Assembly: GCF_900188255.1 (NCBI RefSeq)
Contig: NZ_FZNS01000004.1
Span: 558,001 to 622,000, forward strand
Reading direction: 5' to 3'
Source: Hymenobacter mucosus
GTDB lineage: Bacteria > Bacteroidota > Bacteroidia > Cytophagales > Hymenobacteraceae
Length of the DNA: 64,000 nucleotides
The notes below the pieces were generated by a model, which made no database searches, was not told where the DNA came from, and saw nothing but the letters and a program-made list of their open reading frames with translations. Below are positions 24,676 through 33,687 of the stretch, one piece after another (position 1 is the first letter of the stretch; each line of letters begins with the position of its first letter). A program made the translations under genes and the position numbers.

Positions 24676-26400
24676 ATGCGGTTACGGTTTAGCTTGATAT
24701 GGGTCCTGTGGGGGGCCATGGTAGTGCGGGGGGCAGCTCAGACGGTAACTGGCCCCCAGGGCGAGCAGTTTACGCGGCGCGTCATCACCGAGAAGCTTAG
24801 CGACCCGTGGGAGGTAGCCTACGGCCCCGATAATTTTCTGTGGGTGACGGAGGCCCGGGGCTACCGCGTCAGCCGCATCAATCCGTCCACGGGCGCCCGG
24901 CAGGTGGTACTGGACCTGAGCAAAAACCGTGAGTTTCCGCGCTACGATAAGGTGCCCGACTCGCTGGATGGGGGCAAGCCCTGGCCCCAGGGCGGGCTAA
25001 TGGGCCTGGCCCTTCACCCCCAACTGCTTACGGGCAAGCCCTACGTATACTTGGCTTACATCTACCAATTTGAGGGCGCCAAGCAGCCCGACAAGGGTAG
25101 CCGGCCCAACCACGGGGGCAACTACTTCACCACTCGCTTGGTGCGCTACGAGTACAATGCCGCCCAGCAGCAGCTTACGCGCCCCGTAATCCTTTGCGAC
25201 ACCATTCCGGGTAGCAACGACCACAACGCTGGCCGCCTATTGATTGCCCCCGTAGCGGGCCGCGACTACCTGTTCTATTCCGTCGGGGACCTGGGGGCGG
25301 GACAGTTTGAAAACGGGGGCCGCCCCAACCATGCCCAAAATGCCCGCTTCTACGAAGGCAAGGTGCTGCGCTTTAGCCTGGAGCCGGATACCGACGAGAA
25401 GCCGACCGACCAGTGGATTCCCAACGACAACCCATTTAATGCGGGCGTGCAGAACGCCGTTTGGAGCCTGGGCCACCGCAACGCCCAGGGCTTGGCGTAC
25501 GCCGTAGTGGGCGGAACCGGGCGCCTATATGCCTCCGAGCACGGCCCCTTTTCCGACGATGAAATCAACCTGATTGAGCGCGGCAAAAACTACGGCCACC
25601 CGCTAGTAATTGGCCTGACTGATGGCAACTACAACGGCCTGGCCGCCGCCGCTTCCGACCAGGCCAGCCTCCCGGGGCGCTGGCACACCACCTACCCCAC
25701 CATTAGCAGCGAGAAAGCTAATGCGACCCTGCTGGGGGCTAACTACCGCGACCCTATTGCCTCGCTGTATCCGCTCAGCAATGCGTTTCTGACTACCGTG
25801 CTCACCCGCATTCGGTCCCACACCCCCGACGACCCCACCTGGAACTCGGAGGCACCTAGCAGCTTGGCGGTGTACACGGCCACGGCCATTCCCGGCTGGC
25901 AAAACTCCCTGCTGATTCCGACGCTGAAGAAGGGCAAGCTGATTCGGTTGAAGCTGACGGCCAACGGCTCGGGCGTGGCCTCCGATACGCTGATGTACTT
26001 TAAAGGCCCCGTGCGCTACCGCGACCTAGCCTTTTCGCCCGATGGCACCAAGCTCTACCTCGCCACCGACAGCGCCTCCATTACCTCCGGGCCCTCCGAA
26101 GAAGCCCCCAAAGGCACGGCTTGCCAAGGCTGCCTGCTTGAGTTTACCTATGTGAGCGGCGGTACCGCTACTACCCCAACTCAAGGTAGCAGCACCATGA
26201 CCCCGGAAAAAGCCTTCCAGACCACGATGTCCCTGGTAAAATCGCTCAAGCCGAAAGACCGGCGCGTGAAGCGGGCCGGGCTGCCAGCCGCCCAGCAGCC
26301 CGTTTTCGACTTGTTTCTAAAGCCAGAAATGACGGCGGAAGAAAAGACCCGCGCCCAGCGCAGCGCACCTGCCCTGTTGGTAGCCCTGCGTCAGCAGTAA
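24676..26400 (+). CDS. Secreted PQQ-type glucose/sorbosone dehydrogenase
   Basis: 574 aa with a signal peptide (LIWVLWGAMVVRGAAQ). The beta-propeller core shows LSDPWEVAYGPDNFLWVTEARGYRVSRINP, GGLMGLALHP, NDHNAGRLLIAP, GHRNAQGLAY and ASEHGPFSDDEINLI, all hallmarks of soluble glucose/sorbosone dehydrogenases (GSDH), periplasmic quinoprotein oxidases of aldoses. Residues after ~485 form a tail (GTACQGCLLEFTY, with Cys pair) and ~65 residues of a helical cap. No PQQ biosynthesis gene is nearby, so the cofactor may be taken up. Alone in its unit. Confidence 0.85.
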   Translation: MRLRFSLIWVLWGAMVVRGAAQTVTGPQGEQFTRRVITEKLSDPWEVAYGPDNFLWVTEARGYRVSRINPSTGARQVVLDLSKNREFPRYDKVPDSLDGGKPWPQGGLMGLALHPQLLTGKPYVYLAYIYQFEGAKQPDKGSRPNHGGNYFTTRLVRYEYNAAQQQLTRPVILCDTIPGSNDHNAGRLLIAPVAGRDYLFYSVGDLGAGQFENGGRPNHAQNARFYEGKVLRFSLEPDTDEKPTDQWIPNDNPFNAGVQNAVWSLGHRNAQGLAYAVVGGTGRLYASEHGPFSDDEINLIERGKNYGHPLVIGLTDGNYNGLAAAASDQASLPGRWHTTYPTISSEKANATLLGANYRDPIASLYPLSNAFLTTVLTRIRSHTPDDPTWNSEAPSSLAVYTATAIPGWQNSLLIPTLKKGKLIRLKLTANGSGVASDTLMYFKGPVRYRDLAFSPDGTKLYLATDSASITSGPSEEAPKGTACQGCLLEFTYVSGGTATTPTQGSSTMTPEKAFQTTMSLVKSLKPKDRRVKRAGLPAAQQPVFDLFLKPEMTAEEKTRAQRSAPALLVALRQQ

Positions 26401-26474
26401 AATCAGCGGGCTTCGTCGGCGGGTTGGTTGTTGATTGATTAGTAGTCACGCTTCGTTTTCCCCTTACCTGGTGT

Positions 26475-27296
26475 ATGCTCACACGTCTTATTCCAGCCAG
26501 CCAAGAGGCCCTGCCCGCCATTGGCCTTGGCACTTGGCAAACCTTTGATGTGCGCGGCGCCGGGGCATACCCACCACTGCGCCAAACGCTGGAAACCCTA
26601 CAAGTGGCCGGGGGCAGCGTTATTGATTCGTCGCCGATGTATGGGCGGGCTGAGGAGGTAGTAGGCGAGCTGACGGCGGCCCTACCCACGCGCGATGCCT
26701 TTTTCTACGCTACCAAAGTCTGGACCCAAGGGCGGGAAGCGGGCGTTCGGCAAATGCAAGACTCCCTGCGCAAGCTGTGCCGCTCTAGCATCGACCTGCT
26801 GCAAATTCACAATCTGGTGGACTGGCAAACTCACCTGCCGACGCTACGGGCGTGGCAGGCGGCCGGAAAAGTGCGCTACCTCGGCATCACCCACTACACC
26901 GATTCCATGCACGGTGAACTGGAGCGGGTGCTGCGCCAGGAAAAGCTGGATTTCGTGCAGTTCAATTACTCCATCCTCGACCGCCACGCCGAGCAACGCC
27001 TCCTACCCGCCGCTGCCGACCTGGGCGTAGCTACGCTCATCAACCGTCCTTTCACGGAGGGTGGCCTGCTTGCCCACGTGCAGGGCCGGGCCTTACCTCC
27101 CTGGGCCACGGAACTGGGTATAAGCAGCTGGCCGCAGTTCCTGCTCAAGTTTATTCTCTCGCACCCTGCCGTCACGTGCGTGATACCCGGCACGAGCAGC
27201 CCAACTCACCTAGCCGATAACCTAGGCGCCGCCGCGGGCCCGTTGCCGGATGCCGCTACCCGCGAGAAAATGGCCGCTTACGTACGCACTTTGTAA
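26475..27296 (+). CDS. Aldo/keto reductase family oxidoreductase
   Basis: 273 aa. The TIM-barrel features are IGLGTWQTFD, VIDSSPMYGRAEEVVGE (catalytic Asp and Tyr), FYATKVW (catalytic Lys), LLQIHNLVDW (His) and VRYLGITHY. The cofactor-end segment VTCVIPGTSSPTHLADNLGA binds the NADPH phosphate. The enzyme reduces an aldehyde or ketone; specificity cannot be read. An arginine/twin-arginine signal is absent, so it is cytoplasmic. Starts 75 bp after the sugar dehydrogenase on the same strand, so both may act on sugars. Confidence 0.92.
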   Translation: MLTRLIPASQEALPAIGLGTWQTFDVRGAGAYPPLRQTLETLQVAGGSVIDSSPMYGRAEEVVGELTAALPTRDAFFYATKVWTQGREAGVRQMQDSLRKLCRSSIDLLQIHNLVDWQTHLPTLRAWQAAGKVRYLGITHYTDSMHGELERVLRQEKLDFVQFNYSILDRHAEQRLLPAAADLGVATLINRPFTEGGLLAHVQGRALPPWATELGISSWPQFLLKFILSHPAVTCVIPGTSSPTHLADNLGAAAGPLPDAATREKMAAYVRTL

Positions 27297-27969
27297 GTCA
27301 AACGAGGGCGAAAACAGGCCCGATGCAGGGGTAAGCTGCGGGTAGGTTTTCGCACGTATATAGTAACTAGCTTTTTGCTTTGCAGGAACATCCTTTCTGG
27401 TAGGACTTCGGGAAAGAGGCCGGGCCCACTCATCTTTTCCGCCCTCTTTTTCCTGCCGCCATGCACAGCATGCACCTCAAGCTTACACCGCTTCACCAAC
27501 CGACGATTGTTATTACGATGGTCGTCAACGTGGTACTAGCCGCTTGCAACGCCGATGCTATCCGGCTGGCTCACAAATCAATAGTCAGGATGGGCACGCT
27601 TTGGCGGTACCCACCGATATTGGCCGGGGAGAAGATATGGTACGCTCAACCGCGGCTACCAGTATTGGTACGGCAGCGTGGCTAATATGGCAAAAGCGAA
27701 CTACCAACGCCGAGAAGGCCGCGGAAACTTCTCCCCAAGCACCGGTATTACTCCGCCGCTTCTACGGCTCTACTGGCTTGGCTACGGCCTACTTCGGGCT
27801 AGCGGACTCCGCCTACTTCACCACAAGTGCTTCTCTGGTCGCAAGCTTTTGCCTTCAGTCTTTCTGGCAGTAGTAGCTTGAGGAATGAGGCCACAATTTT
27901 GCTCTGGCCGCTTTCGCAACCCCCAGGTTATGAAAGCGGTATCAAGAGTATTCACCAATTGCTCGTATT
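27297..27969. other. Gap of 673 bp with traces of a broken gene
   Basis: No intact gene. Three overlapping open frames of 65-110 codons use different frames and none resembles a family in full. A possible decayed lipoprotein gene at 27461-27881 is listed separately. Just before the ATG at 27970 no promoter motif is obvious. Confidence 0.5.
27461..27881 (+). pseudogene. Possible decayed lipoprotein gene
   Basis: One frame starts with a signal-like segment (TIVITMVVNVVLAACN, with a lipobox LAAC) at 27461 and then loses protein character; another frame, from about 27640, encodes NRGYQYWYGSVANMAKAN and YQRREGRGNFSPSTG, which looks like the Gly/Tyr/Ser-rich tail of an exported protein, until a TGA at 27879-27881. 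A frameshift between them would explain both. The case is weak and rests only on composition. Confidence 0.3.
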
Positions 27970-29169
27970 ATGCAATCCTTTGACGCTCATCCTGCCTCCC
28001 GCCGGGAGTTTATGCGCATGCTTTCCTTGGGCCTGGGCGCCACACTGGTAGGCACCTCAGCCGTTGGCGGCCCTTTGTCGTGGCTGGAGGAAATCAGCTA
28101 CGGGCCGGCTAGCTTGGAAGCCCTGCAAACCGGGCGCCGGCTGGGCGTAGCGCTGGTAGGACTGGGCAAGTACAGCACGGGTCAGTTGGCGCCAGCCTTG
28201 CAGCAAACCAAGCTATGCAAGTTGGCGGGCATCGTCACGGGTACTCCTTCCAAGGCCGCCCAGTGGCAACAGCGGTACCAGGTGCCAGCCAAGAACGTGT
28301 ACGACTACAAAACCTTTGACCGCATCGTCGACAACCCCGACATCGACATTATCTACATTGTGCTGCCGGTGGGCATGCATGCCGAGTACGTGGAGCGGGC
28401 CGCCCGGGCGGGCAAGCACGTAATTTGCGAAAAGCCCATGGCTCCTACGGCGGCGGAATGCCAGCGCATGATTGCCGCCATGCAGAAAGCGGGCAAGAAG
28501 TTCAGCATTGGCTACCGCCTGCATTTCGAGCCCCACCACCAGGAAATGATGCGCCTGGGTCAAAAACAAACGCTGGGCCCCATCAAGCGCCTAGTGGCTG
28601 ACAATGGCTTCCGCTTCAACAATGACACCCCCTGGCGCGTGGATAAGGAGTTGGCCGGCGGCGGCCCGCTCATGGACATGGGCATTTACTGCGTGCAAGG
28701 TGTGGTGTACACCAAGGGCCAGCTGCCCACGTCCGTAACGGCCAAGCTGGCGCCCAACCCCGATCCGAAGGGGCTGTTCAAGGAAGTGGAAGCGGGCATA
28801 AACTGGCAGATGCAGTTTGCCGATGGCTCGGTAGCCGACTGCCGCACTAGCTACGCCGAGAATCTGAACAGCCGCCTGCGGGCCGAAACCGACAAAGGCT
28901 TTCTGGAATTGCAACCAGCCTTTGGCTACGGCGGCATTGAAGGCCGAACCAGTCAGGGGGCCATGAACATTCAGAACGTGCCTCAGCAGGCCCGCCAGAT
29001 GGACGACTTCGCCGACTGCATCCTCAACAACAAGCCCACCCGCGTACCCGGCGAAATGGGCTTACGCGACGTGCAAATTCTACAAGCCATCTACCGGGCA
29101 GCTGCCACTGGCCAGAAGATTTCAACCAAAGACGTGGTAGCCGTGCTAGACAAAACCAACAGCCGCTAA
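27970..29169 (+). CDS. Tat-exported Gfo/Idh/MocA oxidoreductase (GFOR-like)
   Basis: 399 aa. Residues 11-16 read SRREFMR, a twin-arginine motif, followed by a hydrophobic stretch, so the folded protein with its bound cofactor should be exported by Tat. The Rossmann fold is GVALVGLGKYSTGQLAPAL, and the family EKP motif is present in HVICEKPMAPTAAE (catalytic-site Lys). C-terminal domain: GGGPLMDMGIYCVQGVVY. It resembles glucose-fructose oxidoreductase with tightly held NADP. Likely a periplasmic sugar oxidoreductase. It ends 61 bp before a 26-bp hairpin. Confidence 0.92.
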   Translation: MQSFDAHPASRREFMRMLSLGLGATLVGTSAVGGPLSWLEEISYGPASLEALQTGRRLGVALVGLGKYSTGQLAPALQQTKLCKLAGIVTGTPSKAAQWQQRYQVPAKNVYDYKTFDRIVDNPDIDIIYIVLPVGMHAEYVERAARAGKHVICEKPMAPTAAECQRMIAAMQKAGKKFSIGYRLHFEPHHQEMMRLGQKQTLGPIKRLVADNGFRFNNDTPWRVDKELAGGGPLMDMGIYCVQGVVYTKGQLPTSVTAKLAPNPDPKGLFKEVEAGINWQMQFADGSVADCRTSYAENLNSRLRAETDKGFLELQPAFGYGGIEGRTSQGAMNIQNVPQQARQMDDFADCILNNKPTRVPGEMGLRDVQILQAIYRAAATGQKISTKDVVAVLDKTNSR

Positions 29170-29229
29170 GATTGGGCAATGAAGATCATTACGGGTTAGA
29201 AACCCAGTCCGCTAGTTAAGAGCGCTACC

Positions 29230-29289
29230 GCCCGAAACACCACGGGCCCCACACCAATATTCAGGTGTGGGGCCCGTGGTGTTTCGGGC
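29230..29289. terminator. 26-bp perfect hairpin, bidirectional terminator
   Basis: Arms 29230-29255 and 29264-29289 pair perfectly with an 8-nt A/T-rich loop. It lies between the convergent oxidoreductase and GH43 genes. Confidence 0.8.
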
Positions 29290-29313
29290 TGCTTTCTAAG
29301 CGCAGGCTATTGC

Positions 29314-30438
29314 TTACGGGTTAATAGTTTCGAAGCCGCCGTCGGGAGTACGCTTTAGCTCGGTCACCTTCACGTTGCGCAGCCAGGTTTTGTTGGATAG
29401 TTCAGTATCATGGTAGAAGATGTACCACTTGCCGTTCTTCTCAACGATGGAATGGTGGGTAGTCCAGCCTTGTACGGGGTTCATGATAACGCCCTGGTAG
29501 GTGAAGGGGCCGTAGGGCGAGGTGCCAGTGGCATACACCAGCAAGTGCGTATCGCCGGTGGAGTAGCTGAAGTAGTATTTGCCGTTGTACTTGTGCAGCC
29601 AGCCGCCTTCAAAGAAGCGCCGCTTCGTGTCGCTAGACAGCAGGGGCTTACCCTCTTTATCCAGAATCTTCACTTCCCTCACTGGCTCGGCAAAGCTGAG
29701 CATGTTACCGCTTAGCTTTGCTACGCGTGGCCCCAGGGCCTGTTCGGTGGGTGCTGGCTCCTGGCTTTTGTCATTGGCATTGTAGGAGCCTGTGCGCCAG
29801 CGATGCAATTGCCCGCCCCAAATGCCACCCATGTACATGTAGGTGCTACCATCGGCGTCCGTAAACACGGCTGGGTCGATGCTAAGGCTGCCCTCAATGG
29901 GCTTGGGCTGGGCCTTAAAGGGGCCCGTAGGCGAGGTGCTGGTGGCTACCCCAATGCGAAAGACGTCCTGCTTGTCCTTCACCGGGAAATAGAGGTAGTA
30001 TGTGCCGTTCTTGAAGGCCGCATCGGGCGCCCACAGCTGCCGACCAGCCCAAGGAATATCCTTAATGTCGAGGGCCACGCCGTGGTCGGTTACAGCTCCG
30101 CCTACGCTATCCATGGACAGGATGTGGTAGTCGCGCATGGCAAAATGGTCGCCATTGTCATTTTCCGGCATCCCCGTTTCAATGTCGTGGGAAGGATAAA
30201 TGTAGATCTTCCCGTTGAACACGTGGGCCGAGGGGTCGGCGGTATAGATATCCTTGAGTAGGGGCTTGCTAAGGTATTTCTTGCCGGTTGTGTCAGCCGT
30301 GGCAGTAGAAGCAGCAGCTTCGGGAGTAGCGGCAGTATTTTCGCTGGCGGTGTTGCTTTGGCAGGCACTGCCGAGAGCAAGTGGCAGCAGCAACACCAGC
30401 GCAGACGGGTGGAGACGAGGTAGCAAGGAAACAGGCAC
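29314..30438 (-). CDS. Glycoside hydrolase family 43 lipoprotein
   Basis: 374 aa starting at GTG 30438, the only usable start before an in-frame stop. The leader LVLLLPLALGSAC suggests a lipoprotein. The five-blade propeller of GH43 shows YTADPSAHVFNGKIYIYPSHD (catalytic base Asp), LWAPDAAF, SIDPAVFTDADGSTYMYMGG (second Asp) and RRFFEGGWLHKYNGKYYFSYS (general acid Glu). GH43 enzymes cut arabinose or xylose links in plant polysaccharide; the exact substrate is not readable. A surface or periplasmic location fits a role in scavenging. Confidence 0.9.
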   Translation of the reverse strand: MPVSLLPRLHPSALVLLLPLALGSACQSNTASENTAATPEAAASTATADTTGKKYLSKPLLKDIYTADPSAHVFNGKIYIYPSHDIETGMPENDNGDHFAMRDYHILSMDSVGGAVTDHGVALDIKDIPWAGRQLWAPDAAFKNGTYYLYFPVKDKQDVFRIGVATSTSPTGPFKAQPKPIEGSLSIDPAVFTDADGSTYMYMGGIWGGQLHRWRTGSYNANDKSQEPAPTEQALGPRVAKLSGNMLSFAEPVREVKILDKEGKPLLSSDTKRRFFEGGWLHKYNGKYYFSYSTGDTHLLVYATGTSPYGPFTYQGVIMNPVQGWTTHHSIVEKNGKWYIFYHDTELSNKTWLRNVKVTELKRTPDGGFETINP

Positions 30439-30744
30439 TTTGTGGGAGTTTTAGAAGGTGAAAAATAGAGCACACAAACCAACGGCGGCGCACTGCTTGG
30501 CCAACTAGCGGCCGCTACTCACGGAGGTAGTTGCGGGATTGGCGCGGGAGCTAGCCTGCTGGCTGCTGCCAAATATAGACCCCTCCTTTGCCAGCTAATA
30601 CACGCGAAATGGCCCTTTTGCCGAAGAAAAACTATCCAATCGTTTGCGGTAGCAACTTCCATTTTTCCATCTACCCCGAACGCAAAACGGCCCCGACGTT
30701 GTTCGTCGGGGCCGTTTTACTAGGTGCGCGTGCACCGTGGGCGT
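30439..30744 (-). other. Intergenic region with GH43 promoter and upstream terminator
   Basis: 306 bp. It contains CAAATATA at 30570-30577, which on the minus strand is TATATTTG, an exact TAnnTTTG promoter element for the GH43 gene (leader ~130 nt), and the hairpin 30684-30718 that ends the small gene at 30745. Nothing else is seen. Confidence 0.5.
30684..30718. terminator. Terminator hairpin
   Basis: AAAACGGCCCCGACG pairs with CGTCGGGGCCGTTTT over 15 bp with a 5-nt loop. It terminates the leftward small membrane-protein gene before the GH43 promoter. Confidence 0.8.
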
Positions 30745-31008
30745 TTAGTCGGCATTGCCTGTAGCGCCGTCGTCGGTAAAGTCAGCGGCGTTGTTAGGGT
30801 TGTGCTCCGTGTAGCTAGCTACTTCGTTGGTCAGGGCTACGTCAACATCGGCAGCAGCACCCGCAGGCTGGGAGCTACCGGCTGGTGAGGGAGTAGCCTT
30901 TTTTGCGTTGAAAGGCCAGCTGCCTTGCGTGTAGCTAACATAGGCACCAGCCGCAACAGCAGCTAGTGCGGCCCCTACGAGGGCGGTGGTATTGGACTTC
31001 TTCGACAT
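30745..31008 (-). CDS. Small single-span membrane protein (hypothetical)
   Basis: 87 aa. MSKKSN is followed by one hydrophobic segment (TALVGAALAAVAAGAYVSYTQG) and a Pro/Ala/Asp-rich acidic tail. It is similar in plan to the small proteins at 17118 and 17481, with a basic start, one span and a low-complexity tail, but lacks their shared core. No family is recognised. Confidence 0.55.
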   Translation of the reverse strand: MSKKSNTTALVGAALAAVAAGAYVSYTQGSWPFNAKKATPSPAGSSQPAGAAADVDVALTNEVASYTEHNPNNAADFTDDGATGNAD

Positions 31009-31120
31009 GATAAGAGTACGTTGAATGCAGGAGTACTGCGGCGAGGCTAGATGCGCCGCCGGGTTCTTGCTTAGTACGGTAACTCGTCGTTTTTTGTGAC
31101 TGAACCGTTACTATTTTGCT

Positions 31121-31660
31121 TTACTGCGGCGGCACGGGGTACTTCTTAAACATGGTAGCAATGCCTTCATCAATGCGGGCGGCCAGCTTTTCTGGGTTTT
31201 TGCTGAGCGCGCTGGCTGCTATTCCCTGCCATACTTGCTCATTGCGCGCCGCGTCTACCACATCCACGGTGGCTGTGCCTTCGCGGTAGGTACCGGCCGA
31301 CACTTGCTGCGCTTCCCAGTGGTAGCGGCGCTGACCAATGTAGCGTGGGGCCTCCCAAATCGTGCTTTCCCGGGTTTGCACCTTCTGCTCCGTCACTACC
31401 CCAATGTTTACCCACAGGTCCGGCGACTCGGCGCGCTGGTAGCCCCGGCGTTCCATCTCCCGCCCCACGGCCTGCTTCAACTCCTCAATACCTACAGCGC
31501 CGCCCGCAAAAGCAGCTTCGTTGCGAGCTGTCACGTCCATAAAATTGTAGGTTTTGTACGCAGAGAAGTTGACGCCGGGCGCCTGGGTAGTCGATTCTAC
31601 CCGCACGGGCGAGCAGGCGGCTCCGGCGAGGAGCAACGCAGATAGCAGAACAATTTTCAT
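31121..31660 (-). CDS. DUF4136 lipoprotein
   Basis: 179 aa from ATG 31660. Leader KIVLLSALLLAGAACS has a lipobox (AGAAC). The mature part begins VNFSAYKTYNFMD and contains LKQAVGREMERRGYQRAESPDLWVNIGV and TATVDVVDAARNEQVWQGIA, the pattern of DUF4136, envelope lipoproteins of unknown function. It ends TMFKKYPV as usual for the family. It is 73 bp from the start of the leftward aldo/keto reductase end, so both may be read from one transcript. Confidence 0.85.
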   Translation of the reverse strand: MKIVLLSALLLAGAACSPVRVESTTQAPGVNFSAYKTYNFMDVTARNEAAFAGGAVGIEELKQAVGREMERRGYQRAESPDLWVNIGVVTEQKVQTRESTIWEAPRYIGQRRYHWEAQQVSAGTYREGTATVDVVDAARNEQVWQGIAASALSKNPEKLAARIDEGIATMFKKYPVPPQ

Positions 31661-31733
31661 AGCACAGGAAGGGAAAGATGAACAGGGGCCGGGCGAGTGC
31701 GTACCCGCCCAGCCAAACACAAGTGGCCCAGAT

Positions 31734-32714
31734 TTAGGAGAAGCCCAGCACTGGGTGGGGCTGGTAGGGCTCCTCCAGACGCTTAATCTCCTCATCGGAT
31801 AGCTTCACTGAAACGGCTGCCACGGCGTCTTCGAGGTGGCCGGGCTTGCTGGCCCCCACAATAGGCGCCGTGATGACCGACTTCGAGAGCATCCAGGCTA
31901 GGGCTATTTGGGCGTTGGGCAGGCCCCGCTCCTGAGCAATTTCAGTTACGCGGTCGGCCACGACAAAGTCGTCGTCGCGGCCGTAGAGGCTTTTCCCGAA
32001 GGCGTCGGTTTTGGCCCGCTCGGTTTCGTTGCGCTCCTTGCCGCGCCCACCCGTGAGCAGCCCCCGCGCCAGCGGCGACCAAGGAATAACACCAATGTTT
32101 TGGTCTTGGCAGAGAGGTAGCATTTCGCGCTCTTCCTCCCGGTACACGAGGTTGTAGTGGGGCTGCATGCTCACGAAGCGCGTCCAGTTGTGCTTATCGG
32201 CCAGGTACAGAGACTGGGCAAACTGCCACGCAAACATCGACGATGCACCAATGTAGCGGGCCTTGCCGGCCTTTACCACGTCGTGCAGGGCTTCCAAGGT
32301 TTCCTCAATGGGCGTGTCGTAGTCCCAACGGTGAATCTGATAGAGGTCCACATAGTCGGTGCCGAGGCGCTGGAGGCTGGCGTCAATGGCGCTCATAATG
32401 TGCTTGCGCGACAGCCCCCGTTGGTTGGGGCCCGGCCCCATGGGGTTGTACACCTTGGTTGCCAGCACTACCTCGTCGCGCTTGGCAAAGTCGCGCAGGG
32501 CGCGGCCCACTACTTCTTCACTGGCTCCGTTGGAATACACGTCGGCCGTGTCAAAGAAGTTGATACCCAGTTCCAGCGCTTTTTGAATGAAGGGCCGGCT
32601 TTGCTCTTCGTCCAAGGCCCAGGGCCAGCGTTCAGTGGGCGTGCCATAGGTCATGGTGCCCAGGCAAATACGAGAAACTTTGAGGCCAGTGGCCCCCAAG
32701 CGGATATAGTCCAT
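31734..32714 (-). CDS. Aldo/keto reductase
   Basis: 326 aa from ATG 32714. GLKVSRICLGTMTYG, FFDTADVYSNGASEEVVGRAL (catalytic Asp and Tyr), VLATKVYNPMG (Lys), YVDLYQIHRWD (His) and the cofactor end ITAPIVGASKPGHLEDAVAAV place it in the YajO/Kv-beta-like branch of aldo/keto reductases, NADPH-dependent cytoplasmic enzymes. Length is normal. It lies upstream of the DUF4136 gene on the same strand and diverges from the ElaA gene. Confidence 0.93.
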   Translation of the reverse strand: MDYIRLGATGLKVSRICLGTMTYGTPTERWPWALDEEQSRPFIQKALELGINFFDTADVYSNGASEEVVGRALRDFAKRDEVVLATKVYNPMGPGPNQRGLSRKHIMSAIDASLQRLGTDYVDLYQIHRWDYDTPIEETLEALHDVVKAGKARYIGASSMFAWQFAQSLYLADKHNWTRFVSMQPHYNLVYREEEREMLPLCQDQNIGVIPWSPLARGLLTGGRGKERNETERAKTDAFGKSLYGRDDDFVVADRVTEIAQERGLPNAQIALAWMLSKSVITAPIVGASKPGHLEDAVAAVSVKLSDEEIKRLEEPYQPHPVLGFS

Positions 32715-33091
32715 ATGGGTTGGTTTAGTTGAGGAAAGCCAGCTGCGCACAGCGGCTAGTTGCACGTCGGTTGTTATACGCCTTTCCCTTGCCTTTGCTC
32801 TAAGCCGGCTGCGTTAGTATCATAATTTTATCTATGCCGGTGGAGCTATACTCGGCGCTTGTTTCCCCCAACGCTTTTCGCGTTTGCCACCCAAGCCCAA
32901 CCGTACAACTAACCCCTATCTATACTCAGTGACTATACGCCCGTTTCCGCCCCCTGCCATACCTTTGCGCTGCATGTACACGCGGCACGCACCTAGCTCG
33001 CCTCAAATTTCTGCTCTGCCTCAGCCCAGAACCGGCCAGAAGAATCTTGCCCCCGCTCCCCCAACACGTTTTGCCTTCTCGCTTCCCCCTC
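32715..33091. other. Divergent intergenic region
   Basis: 377 bp between the leftward aldo/keto reductase and the rightward acetyltransferase. It holds an exact -7 element at 32960-32967 on the plus strand. No RNA gene or repeat is seen. Confidence 0.5.
32960..32967 (+). promoter_or_regulatory. -7 promoter element TACCTTTG
   Basis: Exact TAnnTTTG match 124 bp upstream of the ElaA-type gene. It would give a leader of about 115 nt. A -33 TTG is not clear. Confidence 0.4.
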
Positions 33092-33541
33092 ATGACCCTC
33101 ACTTGGACCACTAAACCCTTCGACGCTCTCACCCTATCGGAACTATACGCCCTGCTGCAGCTACGCTCCGAGGTATTTGTGGTCGAGCAAACCTGCGCTT
33201 TTCAGGATATCGACGGCCAAGACCAGGCGGCGTATCATTTGCTGGGGCACAGTGAAACCGGTGAGCTGGCGGCGTACACCCGGTTGTTTGGGGCGGGCAT
33301 TAGCTACCCCGAGGCCAGCATTGGGCGGGTAGTAGTAAGCCCCAAATACCGCCGCTATGGGCTGGGCCGGGAGCTGCTGCACGAGTCGATTGGGGCGATA
33401 GAAGCGCTGTTTGGTGCTCAACCCATCCAGATTGGGGCGCAGCTCTACCTCAAGGGATTCTACGAGAGCTTCGGCTTTCAGCAGCAGGGAGAGGGCTACT
33501 TGGAAGATGGCATTCCCCACATCCACATGATTCGGGCGTAA
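33092..33541 (+). CDS. elaA: ElaA-type GNAT acetyltransferase
   Basis: 149 aa from ATG 33092. The N-terminal LTWTTKPFDALTLSELYALLQLRSEVFVVEQTCAFQDIDGQD is diagnostic of ElaA, and the acetyl-CoA loop is IGRVVVSPKYRRYGLGREL (Q/RxxGxG/A type). ElaA proteins are small GNAT enzymes of unclear substrate. Cytoplasmic. The PAS protein follows 146 bp later. Confidence 0.88.
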   Translation: MTLTWTTKPFDALTLSELYALLQLRSEVFVVEQTCAFQDIDGQDQAAYHLLGHSETGELAAYTRLFGAGISYPEASIGRVVVSPKYRRYGLGRELLHESIGAIEALFGAQPIQIGAQLYLKGFYESFGFQQQGEGYLEDGIPHIHMIRA

Positions 33542-33687
33542 GCGACCGGCGGCGCAAAACGGTGTCGCCAAGCGGAGGTGTTGATTTTCGGGTTGCTCTT
33601 TTAATCCGCCTAACTGGATGGTATCTTTACTCGTTGGATAGCTGCGCCCCAGGTGCAGCTATTTTTGTCCTTTTGCCTACTGCCCCC

